A stretch of DNA of 64,000 bases, from contig NZ_JACJJC010000001.1 in assembly GCF_016899755.1 (NCBI RefSeq), positions 62,001 to 126,000 of the forward strand. The letters run 5' to 3'. Below are positions 25,261 through 32,914 of the stretch, piece by piece (position 1 is the first letter of the stretch; each line of letters begins with the position of its first letter). The notes below the pieces were generated by a model. It saw only the letters and a list, made by a program, of their open reading frames with translations. It was not told where the DNA came from and did no database searches. The DNA comes from Sutterella massiliensis. Lineage in GTDB: Bacteria > Pseudomonadota > Gammaproteobacteria > Burkholderiales > Burkholderiaceae_F. Made by a program: the position numbers and the translations under genes.

Positions 25261-26289
25261 ACGCTCGCGCTGCCAGACATCGTTCCAATCTTCACCAACG
25301 CGCGTCGGTATCCGAACCTCGACAGCAAGGTGCGGATACTTTGCACGGAGACGCGTAGCGAGTTCGTAAGCACCCGCCGCACCGCTGAAGGACGCATCGT
25401 TGTCGCCGTAGATCAAAAGCTTTTCGAGACCCACGGGCACCGCATCAAAGCGCTTGAAGCCCGAGAGCGAGATGACGGACCAAGCCGGCAGCCCCGTCAG
25501 CATATGCACTGAAAGCGCCGTCTCAATCCCTTCGGAGAGACAGAGAAGATTCGACGCGGGAAAGAGCCGGACAAGCGCGTTACCCATCGCGCCCGCACTC
25601 ATTTTCTTTGCTGCCGAAACCGGGGCTTTTTCGCCTGCCGCCGTAAGGTACGTGCGGTGCAATGCCACGAGGCGCCCCGCTTCGTCGGTTGCGCGAGCGA
25701 GCATGACGGGGTAAGACGCGACCTTCACCGGCCGCCCCGTTTTTTCGTCCGTCTCCCAATAGGGCTCGTCGGCAAGCCATCTCAGCTCGGTGCTGCGATC
25801 GCATTCGCCAAGGCCGCGGCTTTTCAAATAGCGAAGCGCAGGATTGGTTTCTGTGTGAGCTACGGGTACACAAAGACGCTGAGCTCGCTCCCACACCTCG
25901 GCCAGTGCAGCAAGCCGTGCCTCTTCGGCCTGCCGAGCAGACTTCAAGTCAAAACGGCGTCGGCTGTAACGTTCGTTTGGATGAGGCAGACCGAGAACGG
26001 TCTCAAGCTTCTCGAGCGTCTGTGGAAAGCTCGCCGAACAAAACCGACGCACAAGCTCGATACCGTCACCATGCCCGCAACGGCGGCAGAGCCAGCCGCC
26101 ATCGGCCTCATTGGCGAAAAACGTAAAGCGATCCCTGCCGCCGCAAAGCGGACAGGACTTGTTGGGCCGAAGAAAGTGCGTCTCGGGCATCCCAAGACGC
26201 ACAAATATTTCGCGCCATCTGCCGCTCGCGCAGGCTTTGATGCGGTCGATTCGATCGGTCGGGTGAGCTGTCGGATTTGTGATCGGCAT
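25243..26289 (-). CDS. Stand-alone primase-like protein with zinc ribbon and TOPRIM domain
   Basis: The 348-residue protein has a zinc ribbon with C46, C49, C68 and C71 (CPLCGGRDRFTF and CRRCGHGDGIEL) of the P4/plasmid primase type. An arginine/alanine-rich linker follows, then a TOPRIM fold with SEGIETALS (catalytic Glu) and YGDND (metal-binding Asp pair). This domain set is usual on phages, integrative elements and plasmids. No helicase, integrase, repeat or other mobile gene is visible nearby. It may be a remnant or a domesticated gene. A role in DNA repair or defence is possible, but nothing here shows it. Confidence 0.8.
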   Translation of the reverse strand: MPITNPTAHPTDRIDRIKACASGRWREIFVRLGMPETHFLRPNKSCPLCGGRDRFTFFANEADGGWLCRRCGHGDGIELVRRFCSASFPQTLEKLETVLGLPHPNERYSRRRFDLKSARQAEEARLAALAEVWERAQRLCVPVAHTETNPALRYLKSRGLGECDRSTELRWLADEPYWETDEKTGRPVKVASYPVMLARATDEAGRLVALHRTYLTAAGEKAPVSAAKKMSAGAMGNALVRLFPASNLLCLSEGIETALSVHMLTGLPAWSVISLSGFKRFDAVPVGLEKLLIYGDNDASFSGAAGAYELATRLRAKYPHLAVEVRIPTRVGEDWNDVWQRERLSLGR

Positions 26290-26351
26290 TGCGGCTCTCT
26301 TCAGATGGAAGAGACAACATTGTCGACCATTTCAGAAGAACGCCGCCCGAT

Positions 26352-26855
26352 TCAGAACCAGTCGCCGTCCCGATCGTGCCAAGGATCGGTCGTATAACCG
26401 ACTTCGGTCACAACGCCTCGCGTATCGAACTGAACCCAGCAGGCCATGTGGAACATCCCTTCGTCAAGGAAGCGATACATCCAGGCATGCTCGTTCTTGA
26501 GCGCAAACGTATAGGTTTGCGCACAGCGCCCCAAGAGATTCCAAACATCGGCTTCGGTCGAGCGACCGGGTTCGATCAGCGCGAAGTGTTCGCGATCGAG
26601 AATGTTCTCCTTGGAGACGACGCGATTCTGCTCGTCGAGCGTAATCCACCAGACTTCCTGCGCCATCGGCTGCAGTGAATAAACGAGCCGCGTCTGTCCA
26701 TTCGCAAGCGCCACGGTCGCATCGGGTTCGCCGAGCGATGCGGTCACTTCACTCTTAGGCGTCGACATATCGATCAAATCCGGGTGCGCACACCCGACAA
26801 GAATCGCTGCCGCAGCCGTCAGGCATGCGGCTCGGAAAAATTGACGAAACTTCAT
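26352..26855 (-). CDS. Lipoprotein with BamE/SmpA-like features
   Basis: The 167-residue protein has a lipoprotein signal ending in LVGC (acylated C22), followed by MSTPKSEVTASLGEPDATVALANGQTRLVYS. That segment resembles the start of the SmpA/OmlA (BamE-like) fold, where a helix with the pattern S-x-V-x-x-x-L-G-x-P precedes a strand. The C-terminal half is aromatic-rich. The match to BamE is partial. Its ATG overlaps the stop of the upstream 83-residue gene (ATGA), and GGAGG lies just upstream. Confidence 0.72.
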   Translation of the reverse strand: MKFRQFFRAACLTAAAAILVGCAHPDLIDMSTPKSEVTASLGEPDATVALANGQTRLVYSLQPMAQEVWWITLDEQNRVVSKENILDREHFALIEPGRSTEADVWNLLGRCAQTYTFALKNEHAWMYRFLDEGMFHMACWVQFDTRGVVTEVGYTTDPWHDRDGDWF

Positions 26856-27103
26856 TTTTCTTCCTCCTCCCGCTCGGGCGCTTGCTTTTCGGCGTATTCG
26901 CACTCGAGCGCATCAACGAGCCCGTGCATCGCCTCTTTGAAAGCGACTTTACCGACGCCAAGCAAAACGGCGTCCTCATACATCGCCTGCAAGAGCTCGA
27001 CAGCTTCATGCCAGTTCTCTTCAAGCACCTTGATCGATTCGGTACAAGCCACGGTCGTGCCGTCGGCTCTGAGCCACCGCTCCGGCGGCACTGGCCCGTT
27101 CAT
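26852..27103 (-). CDS. Small acidic protein of unknown function
   Basis: This 83-residue protein is charged, with a helical central part (ESIKVLEENWHEAVELLQ) and an acidic Glu-rich tail, EREEEEK. No signal peptide or transmembrane segment is seen. Both ends overlap neighbouring genes in ATGA arrangements, aldolase before and lipoprotein after, so translation is likely coupled. No family is recognised. I accept it as a gene because of the overlaps and the absence of a competing frame. Confidence 0.7.
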   Translation of the reverse strand: MNGPVPPERWLRADGTTVACTESIKVLEENWHEAVELLQAMYEDAVLLGVGKVAFKEAMHGLVDALECEYAEKQAPEREEEEK

Positions 27104-27810
27104 TCGCTTCCTCCTGTCTCGTTGCCCGACAAACGCTTTTGCGGCTGTCCATACGTGCGGAACTTCTCAATCACGCGCTGCATCTCGTCTTCCTCGATGA
27201 GCTTCGGCGTACCGAGCGTACGAACGATCGCGTACTGGTGCGCAAGATTTTCAACCTCTGCAGCTAAAACGAGCGCCTTCTCAACCGTAGATGCCGCTGC
27301 AAGCACGCCATGGTGCGCGAGCAAACACGCGTTGCGCGCTTTGAGCGCAGCTGCGGCTTCCTGCGCCAATTCGCTTGAACCGAAAGTACGATATGGCGCC
27401 ACATCGATCGAAGCGCCGCCGGCACAAGCAACCATGTAGTGAAACGCGGGAATCGGCATTTCCTGACAAGCGAGCGCTGTTGCGTATGCTGAGTGCGTGT
27501 GTACGACCCCTTCGATATCGGGACGCGCTAGATAGACGCGTGCATGCATTTCCCATTCGCTCGAAGGCAGATACCGCCCAATCGCATCCCGCACCGAAAG
27601 CGGTTCAGCAAGCGGCACAAAGACGAGATCCTCGGGGCGAAGCGTTTCGTAGGGCACGCCCGTCGGGGTAATTACAAACCCATCCGCGGCGGCACGACAC
27701 GCGCGTGCAGAAACGTTCCCCGACTTGTTGACATTAATGCCGCGCGCGTTCATTTCACGAGCGACTTCTATGACGCGTGCGCGCAGGCGCGCGGTATCCA
27801 TTTCGGTCAT
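27100..27810 (-). CDS. Class II aldolase of the FucA type (probable 5-deoxyribulose-1-phosphate aldolase)
   Basis: The 236-residue zinc aldolase closely follows E. coli FucA motifs: SGNVSAR, ITPTGVPYE, PSSEW (catalytic E85), HTHS (zinc ligands H104 and H106), APYRTFGS and AHHG (H166/H167), ending in EKFRTYG. FucA splits fuculose-1-phosphate. Its gene overlaps mtnA by four bases (ATGA), so the likelier substrate is 5-deoxy- or 5-methylthio-ribulose-1-phosphate. Products would be DHAP and an aldehyde. The related MtnB dehydratase is less likely because of the FucA-type catalytic segments. Confidence 0.85.
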   Translation of the reverse strand: MTEMDTARLRARVIEVAREMNARGINVNKSGNVSARACRAAADGFVITPTGVPYETLRPEDLVFVPLAEPLSVRDAIGRYLPSSEWEMHARVYLARPDIEGVVHTHSAYATALACQEMPIPAFHYMVACAGGASIDVAPYRTFGSSELAQEAAAALKARNACLLAHHGVLAAASTVEKALVLAAEVENLAHQYAIVRTLGTPKLIEEDEMQRVIEKFRTYGQPQKRLSGNETGGSE

Positions 27811-28898
27811 TGCATCGACTCGATAACGTCTTGATAGGCCAAGCAGAGTTCCGTCGGCGCAAAAACGCCGCGCTCGGTGATGATGCCCTTGATGAAGCGA
27901 TTGTGCGTGACATCAAACGCAGGATTGGCCGCCGCTTCGCGAGCACTGGCGAGCTGAACAGTGATGTCGGCACCTGAGCGGTCCACCCCGCGGATGCTCA
28001 GCACCTCGTCGCTCGAGCGGTTTTCGATCGGAATTTCTCGCTTGCCGTCGTTGAGATTCCAGTCGATTGTCGAGAAGGGTGCCGCCACATAGAAAGGCAC
28101 ATCGTTGTCTGCAGCCGCAAGCGCCTTGAGATAGGTGCCTATCTTATTGGCCACATCGCCGCGGCGCGTGATGCGATCGGCCCCCACGATCACCACATCC
28201 ACATCGCCATGCTGCATAAGCTGCCCACCTGCATTGTCAACGATGATCGTATGCGGTACCCCCTGCTGCTCGAGCTCCCAGGCGGTCAGAAGTCCCTGAT
28301 TTCTCGGGCGCGTTTCGCCGACCCAGACATGGAGCGGCGTACCACGCTCAAATGCAGCATAAATCGGTGCAAGCGCCGTGCCGTAGTCGACCGTCGCGAG
28401 CCAGCCTGCGTTGCAGTGCGTGAGGACATTGACCGGGCGGCGCAACTTTGAATAAAGCTCGCTGATGAGGCCAGCGCCCGCCTCCCCAATCGCTCGACAC
28501 GTTTCGACATCGGCCTGTGTGATTTCGGCTGCGCATTTGAGCGCCGCCTCCAAGCGAAGCGACGGCTCGCGGGGCAATAGCGTCGCAAGCATCTTCTGCA
28601 CGGCCCACTGCAGATTAACCGCCGTCGGCCGAACGTTCTGAATAGTCTCTGCGGCCTTCAGAAGCGGCTCATTTTCTGGATTTTCGCGAACGGCCAGCGC
28701 CACAGCCCAGGCCCCCGTGACACCGATGAGAGGTGCGCCGCGCACCCGCATCACCGAAATGGCTTCGACGCAGTCGCGCCAGTCGCTCAAAACCCGCTTC
28801 TCAAAGCGGTACGGCAAAAGTGTCTGGTCGATGATCTCCACGGCGGCGCCGTTATCGATCGCGCGTATGGTTCGTGTGGGAATACCGTTGATCTTCAT
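27807..28898 (-). CDS. mtnA: S-methyl-5-thioribose-1-phosphate (or 5-deoxyribose-1-phosphate) isomerase
   Basis: The 363-residue protein has the MtnA landmarks: RGAPLIGVTGAW, THCNAGWLATVDYGTALAPI with catalytic C162, GETRPRNQG, and GADRITRRGDVANKIGTY with catalytic D241. It isomerises the aldose-1-phosphate to the ketose-1-phosphate. The ATG at 28898 gives the family's MKINGIPTRTI start. The next gene on the operon is a FucA-like aldolase rather than the mtnB/C/D genes of the full methionine cycle, which favours a DHAP shunt. Confidence 0.95.
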   Translation of the reverse strand: MKINGIPTRTIRAIDNGAAVEIIDQTLLPYRFEKRVLSDWRDCVEAISVMRVRGAPLIGVTGAWAVALAVRENPENEPLLKAAETIQNVRPTAVNLQWAVQKMLATLLPREPSLRLEAALKCAAEITQADVETCRAIGEAGAGLISELYSKLRRPVNVLTHCNAGWLATVDYGTALAPIYAAFERGTPLHVWVGETRPRNQGLLTAWELEQQGVPHTIIVDNAGGQLMQHGDVDVVIVGADRITRRGDVANKIGTYLKALAAADNDVPFYVAAPFSTIDWNLNDGKREIPIENRSSDEVLSIRGVDRSGADITVQLASAREAAANPAFDVTHNRFIKGIITERGVFAPTELCLAYQDVIESMQ

Positions 28899-28912
28899 AA
28901 TCGGAAAAGCTT

Positions 28913-28976
28913 GGCGCAAGCGGGCTCCGCAGAGCCCCATCCTTCGAGTCTAGCAACACGGCGCTATTCTTGCGCC
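28913..28976 (-). promoter_or_regulatory. Foldable leader upstream of mtnA (candidate cis-regulatory RNA)
   Basis: Read on the mtnA strand, GGCGCAAG (28976-28969) pairs with CTTGCGCC (28920-28913). Inside this stem lie a short TAGC/GCTA stem and a perfect GGGCTC-tgcg-GAGCCC hairpin (28937-28922). Together they can form a three-way junction that ends 14 bases before the mtnA ATG. It does not match the SAM-I riboswitch consensus. The transcription start is not known, so presence in the mRNA is an assumption. Confidence 0.35.
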
Positions 28977-28992
28977 TGCTCGCCCGTTCGAT

Positions 28993-29020
28993 TTGCCGCG
29001 CGTCCCCCATTCGCTAAACT
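28993..29020 (+). promoter_or_regulatory. Possible sigma-70 promoter of the PatZ-like gene
   Basis: TTGCCG at 28993-28998 and TAAACT at 29015-29020 are separated by 16 bases. Each matches its consensus at four of six positions. Transcription would begin about 50 bases before the ATG at 29077. Confidence 0.35.
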
Positions 29021-29076
29021 GTCTCTCATCTCGTCGCTTTGTCGGTCTGCCGCCCTGCGGCCGGCCATTTTTGCAG

Positions 29077-31809
29077 ATGGAACCCCTCTCCTTCATTTCG
29101 GACATGCTCAGACCGCGCTCGGTAGCCGTCATCGGCGCGAGCGCGCGGCTCGGCAGTCGGGGCTTTCACATCTGGCGCGCCGTGAGCGCTTCAAGCGGCA
29201 TTGTGAATATCTGGCCGGTCAATCCGAAATACAAATACGTGGGCGAAACGCGCTGCTACGCCACCGTCGACGCCATTCCCGCGCAGATCGACCTGGCGGT
29301 CGTCGCCGTCGAACGGCGGCGTTTCCCCGAGGTCATTCGCTCGCTTGCGAAAAAAAAGCCCCGCTTCGTGCTTTTTGCTCCACAGGAAGAGGGGCTTTTA
29401 AGCGACAAGAGCGAAATCGCCGAGTTGCTCGATCAGGCACATACACTTGGCATGCGCGTTGTGGGCCCGAACTCAATCGGCTTTATGATGCCGCACCTCG
29501 GCATCAACGCAAGTTACTGGCCGAAGCTCCCGAGTCCGGGCAACATTGCTGTTGCCGCACACTCAGGGATGGTGGCAACGAGCCTCGTCGATCAAATGCA
29601 GGCCACGGGACTCGGGTTTGCCTGTGTCGTCGACGTTGGGCTTGAAATGGACATTCGGCTCGCCGACCTCGTCGACAGCTTTGCCGCCGACCGCTCGGTC
29701 CGCGTCATTGCGTTGCATGTTGAAGCGCTTCGCGATCCGCGCCGTTTTTATAGCGCCGTGCGCGCCGCCTCTGAACTGAAGCCCATCGTCATCCTGCACG
29801 CAGGCGGCGAGGCTGGTTTTGCCGCCGACCGCATCGCGAGCGCACGTTTTGACTGCGATGCGGGCGAAGACGCAGCCTTTGAAGCACTCTGCCGCCAGGC
29901 GGGCGCGATCCGCGTGAAACGTTTTGAGGACTTTTGCGCAGCTGTCGCTGCGTTTGCCAGTGCACGGCGCAGCAACGGCCGCCGCACAGCCGTCATCGCG
30001 AATAACGCAGGTTTTGCAGGCATTGCGGCTGAAGCCGCAGCCAACAACCATCTCCTCATTGAAGGCTTTTCCACAAAAACAACCGCACAGCTGCATGCAC
30101 TTCGCCCGCTCGCGCGCGTGCCCAACAACCCGCTCGTGCTCGGCCCTAGTGCGACACCCGAACAGATCCGGGATTCGCTCGAAATCGTGCTGCAGGACCC
30201 GAGCATCGACAACGTGCTCGTTGCGCTAGCCCCCGGTCCGATGGCAAGCTGCGATCCGACCTTCGAGCTGCTCGCGCAGAGCTCGATCAAAACCGTGAAA
30301 CCCGTTGCCGCAGCTTGGATAAGTGAACAGCTCACCGCGTCGGTGCGTCAGCAGATCGCGAGCGTCCCCGACTCGAAGCTGATCGCAACAAGATCACTCG
30401 AGGACGCCGCAACGGGCCTCGGCATGCTTGTTCGCCGCAACGCGACCAACAATGCGAAACGTCTGCCCTTTGAAGCAACACGCTGGCGACTCGCGCCCGA
30501 GGCGCTCGCCACCTTGCGGGCCATCTGCACAGAAGCACTCGCCGAGGGGCGCCACACGCTGAACGCTCTCGAAACGGCATCGTTTCTCAGTGCAGCAGGC
30601 TTCACAACCGTGCCCTGTCGCCTTGTGCGAACACTCGAGGAAGCGCTTGACGCAGCGGCCGCACTCCATTATCCAGTCGCACTCAAGACCGTTGCGCTCG
30701 GCATGACGCGGCGCACGGAAGCCGGACTCGTCTTTTTGCACATTGCGGGTCGCGAAGAACTCACTGAAGCTTGGGCAAAACTCGCCGACAACCTTGTGCA
30801 GGGCGCGCCGCTCGCGCAGCCCGAAGGCATATTGGTCGAAAAGATGCTCGATCACGGGCCCGAGCGCGAATTCCGTATGAGCATCCGCTACGACGCCGTA
30901 CTCGGACCAGTGATCGAGTACGCTGCGGCGGGGCTTTTTGGACGTTTTAAAGGCAACGCCTGTTCGGCAATCCCTCCACTGCCGCTACCTGAAGCACTTT
31001 CGCTCGTTTCGAGTATCGAATCGGCGCAGGCACTTGACGCATTCCGAGGCCTGCCGCCCGTCAACCGCCTCCTCATGGCGCTCGCACTCTGCCGCCTTTC
31101 GGACTTGGCAGAGGCACTGCCTGCCATCCGAGAAATCAGGCTTGAGCCTGTCGTGCCCTTCGAGAGTCAAATTTCCGTTCTCGATGGCTCGATCTCGCTC
31201 TACGATGCGCCGCTTGCACCCGAGCGCGGTTTCCCGCACCTGGTCGTTGAAGCTGCCCCCATTGAAGATGTCGAACCATTCGAACCTAAGCCCGGACAAC
31301 GCTTCGTCGTGCGCGCACTCCTTGAAGAAGACTTTGAACGGCTCAAGCAATTCATTGCAGCACTGAGCGACAAGAGCTACTACCTGCGCTTTCACTCGAG
31401 CGTTCGCATATCCGACGAACGCATCGCCGCCTTCTGCCGACTCGACTACAGCCGCGAAGGTGCTTGGGTCGCAACCGAAACGGATGAACACGGCAGCGAA
31501 CGTTTCTGCGCAGTAGCGCGCTGGCACATCACCGAAGAGTCGCAGACGGCCGAGTTCGGTGTTGTCGTTCGAGACGACAGGCAACGTCTCGGCCTCGCAC
31601 GGCGACTGATGCACAAAATTGAAACCGAAGCCCTTGAAGCCGGACAGACGACGCTCGTCGGCTATGTGCTGAATGGCAATGCCGCCATGGACGGTCTCAT
31701 GTCGGCGCTCGGCTTCACAATCGGCAAAGCCCCCGAGCATATGGGCTCGGAGGTAAACCGCTGGAGCAAGCCGCTCGCCGCGTCCGGCACTCCTATAATG
31801 GCGCCCTGA
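29077..31809 (+). CDS. PatZ-like protein acetyltransferase (NDP-forming acyl-CoA synthetase domains fused to GNAT)
   Basis: The 910-residue protein begins with a CoA-binding Rossmann domain (MLRPRSVAVIGASARLG), a succinyl-CoA ligase-like domain (about 150-300) and an ATP-grasp domain (about 490-700). It ends in a GNAT acetyltransferase domain (VVRDDRQRLGLARRLM acetyl-CoA loop). PatZ/Pat enzymes acetylate lysines, for example on acetyl-CoA synthetase. The SHTG segment carrying the phosphorylated histidine of true ligases is replaced by a segment without histidine, which supports a regulatory role. The ATG at 29077 fits the domain start. Confidence 0.88.
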   Translation: MEPLSFISDMLRPRSVAVIGASARLGSRGFHIWRAVSASSGIVNIWPVNPKYKYVGETRCYATVDAIPAQIDLAVVAVERRRFPEVIRSLAKKKPRFVLFAPQEEGLLSDKSEIAELLDQAHTLGMRVVGPNSIGFMMPHLGINASYWPKLPSPGNIAVAAHSGMVATSLVDQMQATGLGFACVVDVGLEMDIRLADLVDSFAADRSVRVIALHVEALRDPRRFYSAVRAASELKPIVILHAGGEAGFAADRIASARFDCDAGEDAAFEALCRQAGAIRVKRFEDFCAAVAAFASARRSNGRRTAVIANNAGFAGIAAEAAANNHLLIEGFSTKTTAQLHALRPLARVPNNPLVLGPSATPEQIRDSLEIVLQDPSIDNVLVALAPGPMASCDPTFELLAQSSIKTVKPVAAAWISEQLTASVRQQIASVPDSKLIATRSLEDAATGLGMLVRRNATNNAKRLPFEATRWRLAPEALATLRAICTEALAEGRHTLNALETASFLSAAGFTTVPCRLVRTLEEALDAAAALHYPVALKTVALGMTRRTEAGLVFLHIAGREELTEAWAKLADNLVQGAPLAQPEGILVEKMLDHGPEREFRMSIRYDAVLGPVIEYAAAGLFGRFKGNACSAIPPLPLPEALSLVSSIESAQALDAFRGLPPVNRLLMALALCRLSDLAEALPAIREIRLEPVVPFESQISVLDGSISLYDAPLAPERGFPHLVVEAAPIEDVEPFEPKPGQRFVVRALLEEDFERLKQFIAALSDKSYYLRFHSSVRISDERIAAFCRLDYSREGAWVATETDEHGSERFCAVARWHITEESQTAEFGVVVRDDRQRLGLARRLMHKIETEALEAGQTTLVGYVLNGNAAMDGLMSALGFTIGKAPEHMGSEVNRWSKPLAASGTPIMAP

Positions 31810-31879
31810 CTTTTGGGGCCCGTTGCAGATCGGCTTCGGGCGCCTTTTCCATTTCTTTTTTCACGCACCGGTAACGCCC

Positions 31880-32641
31880 ATGAGCATCATTTCCGCTGTC
31901 GAGTACGGCATCCTTCGTTTGACCATCAGCCGTCCGGCCCGCCGCAACACGATTTCCGGCGATATGTTCTGCCAGATCGCCGACTTGCTCGACGCGGCTG
32001 CCGACGATCCCAAAGTGCGAGTCGTTCTGCTCAAAGGCGGCGAAGACATCTTCTCGGCAGGCGCCGACTTTGAAGAAAGCCTCAAGACGCCGAAAGTGAT
32101 CGACGAGGCGATGCACCGGTGCTTTGACGCGCTTAAGCGCTTCCCGAAGCCCATCATTGCGCAGATTACGGGCCCGTGCGTAGGCGAAGCCTTTGCGATT
32201 CTGCTTTGGTGCGATCTCGTCTACGCAAGCAACCGCGCCCTCTTCAGCATCCCGTCCGTTGCGCTCGCCCGCTCGCCGCGATTCGGCGCCGCCTTCTTCA
32301 TGACGCTCTCCGCTGGCTACTCGCGTGCAGCTGAGAAGCTTCTTCTTTCCGAACCGATCAGCGCAGACGAAGCGAGCGAAATGCGCCTCATTACAGCCGT
32401 CGTTGACGAAAAGCACATCGAAAACGTTGTTGCGGCAAAAACCGCTCGCCTCGCGGTGTTGCCGCCGCAGGCAGTAGCCGCCACGAAGGCTGTCATGCGT
32501 GCAGCTCGCGATCAGTGGCTGAGCGCAGGCGCCGAACTCGAAGAGCGCGTCTACGAACGCCAAGCCGCCACCCCTGAGGCTGCTGAAGCGCTTCAAGCTT
32601 TCGTGGAAGGCAGAAAACCCGTTTTCCACACGGACGACTAA
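31880..32641 (+). CDS. Crotonase (enoyl-CoA hydratase/isomerase) family protein lacking both hydratase glutamates
   Basis: The 253-residue crotonase-fold protein has the SAGADFEE oxyanion segment and the GPCVGEAFAILLWCDLVYA helix. Aligned by eye to rat mitochondrial hydratase, E144 is replaced by A106 and E164 by S126. Water addition to enoyl-CoA is therefore unlikely. It may be an isomerase, another crotonase or a binding protein; E103 in the helix is the only nearby acid. It follows the PatZ-like gene by 70 bases and is closed by a terminator. Confidence 0.85.
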   Translation: MSIISAVEYGILRLTISRPARRNTISGDMFCQIADLLDAAADDPKVRVVLLKGGEDIFSAGADFEESLKTPKVIDEAMHRCFDALKRFPKPIIAQITGPCVGEAFAILLWCDLVYASNRALFSIPSVALARSPRFGAAFFMTLSAGYSRAAEKLLLSEPISADEASEMRLITAVVDEKHIENVVAAKTARLAVLPPQAVAATKAVMRAARDQWLSAGAELEERVYERQAATPEAAEALQAFVEGRKPVFHTDD

Positions 32642-32665
32642 AGTTGCGCACCAAATCGGCATAAT

Positions 32666-32684
32666 TTGCACTCGTTTGGTGCAA
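32666..32684 (+). promoter_or_regulatory. NtrC-type enhancer site upstream of gltI
   Basis: TGCACT-cgttt-GGTGCA at 32667-32683, flanked by T and A, fits the NtrC consensus TGCACY-N5-GGTGCA exactly. A weaker half-matching site (GCACC-N5-GG) is centred near 32655. The centre is about 175 bases upstream of the expected start, a normal enhancer distance for sigma-54 promoters. Confidence 0.75.
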
Positions 32685-32716
32685 GCCCGCAAACAAACAG
32701 CTCCTACCCCGAAACC

Positions 32717-32756
32717 ACCGCTCGCGCATCAATAACGCGCGGGCGGTTCTCTTTTG
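32717..32756 (+). terminator. Intrinsic terminator of the crotonase gene
   Basis: ACCGCTCGCGC at 32717-32727 pairs with GCGCGGGCGGT at 32737-32747 with one G-T wobble, followed by TCTCTTTTG. It isolates the gltIJKL promoter from upstream transcription. Confidence 0.75.
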
Positions 32757-32822
32757 ATCGAACACATTTTCATTTGAGCTCTTTCACCTAGAAAAAGATC
32801 CGAGCGGACCGTAAAAACACTT

Positions 32823-32839
32823 TTGGCACGGCGTTTGCT
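32823..32839 (+). promoter_or_regulatory. Sigma-54 (RpoN) promoter of gltIJKL
   Basis: TTGGCACG at 32823-32830, four bases, then TTGCT at 32835-32839 match the -24/-12 consensus TTGGCACG-N4-TTGCW at every position. The invariant GG and GC are 12 bases apart. The start would lie near 32850, about 65 bases before the gltI ATG. rpoN itself is encoded at 39948. Confidence 0.85.
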
Positions 32840-32863
32840 TCAAAGAAAAGAAAACATCCGATA

Positions 32864-32880
32864 TTCGTCGCTACGACGAA
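32864..32880. repeat. Perfect palindrome in the gltI leader
   Basis: TTCGTCG-cta-CGACGAA lies just after the expected start of transcription. It could be an operator or a leader hairpin. Confidence 0.4.
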
Positions 32881-32914
32881 AACAACGATAAACGCATGCC
32901 CTAAGGAGTCCGCC

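Noticed and set aside
25243-26289. Prophage or integrative element around the primase-like gene
   Set aside because: No integrase, helicase, structural gene, flanking repeat or tRNA target was found; neighbours are ordinary chromosomal genes.
27100-27810. MtnB (5-methylthioribulose-1-phosphate dehydratase) call for the class II aldolase
   Set aside because: The ITPTGVPYE, PSSEW and EKFRTYG segments match FucA-type aldolases, and no mtnC/mtnD partner is adjacent.
28898-28980. SAM-I riboswitch in the mtnA leader
   Set aside because: Considered because MTA salvage genes in Bacillus use one, but the conserved SAM-I core sequence is not present. Only a generic three-stem fold is left.
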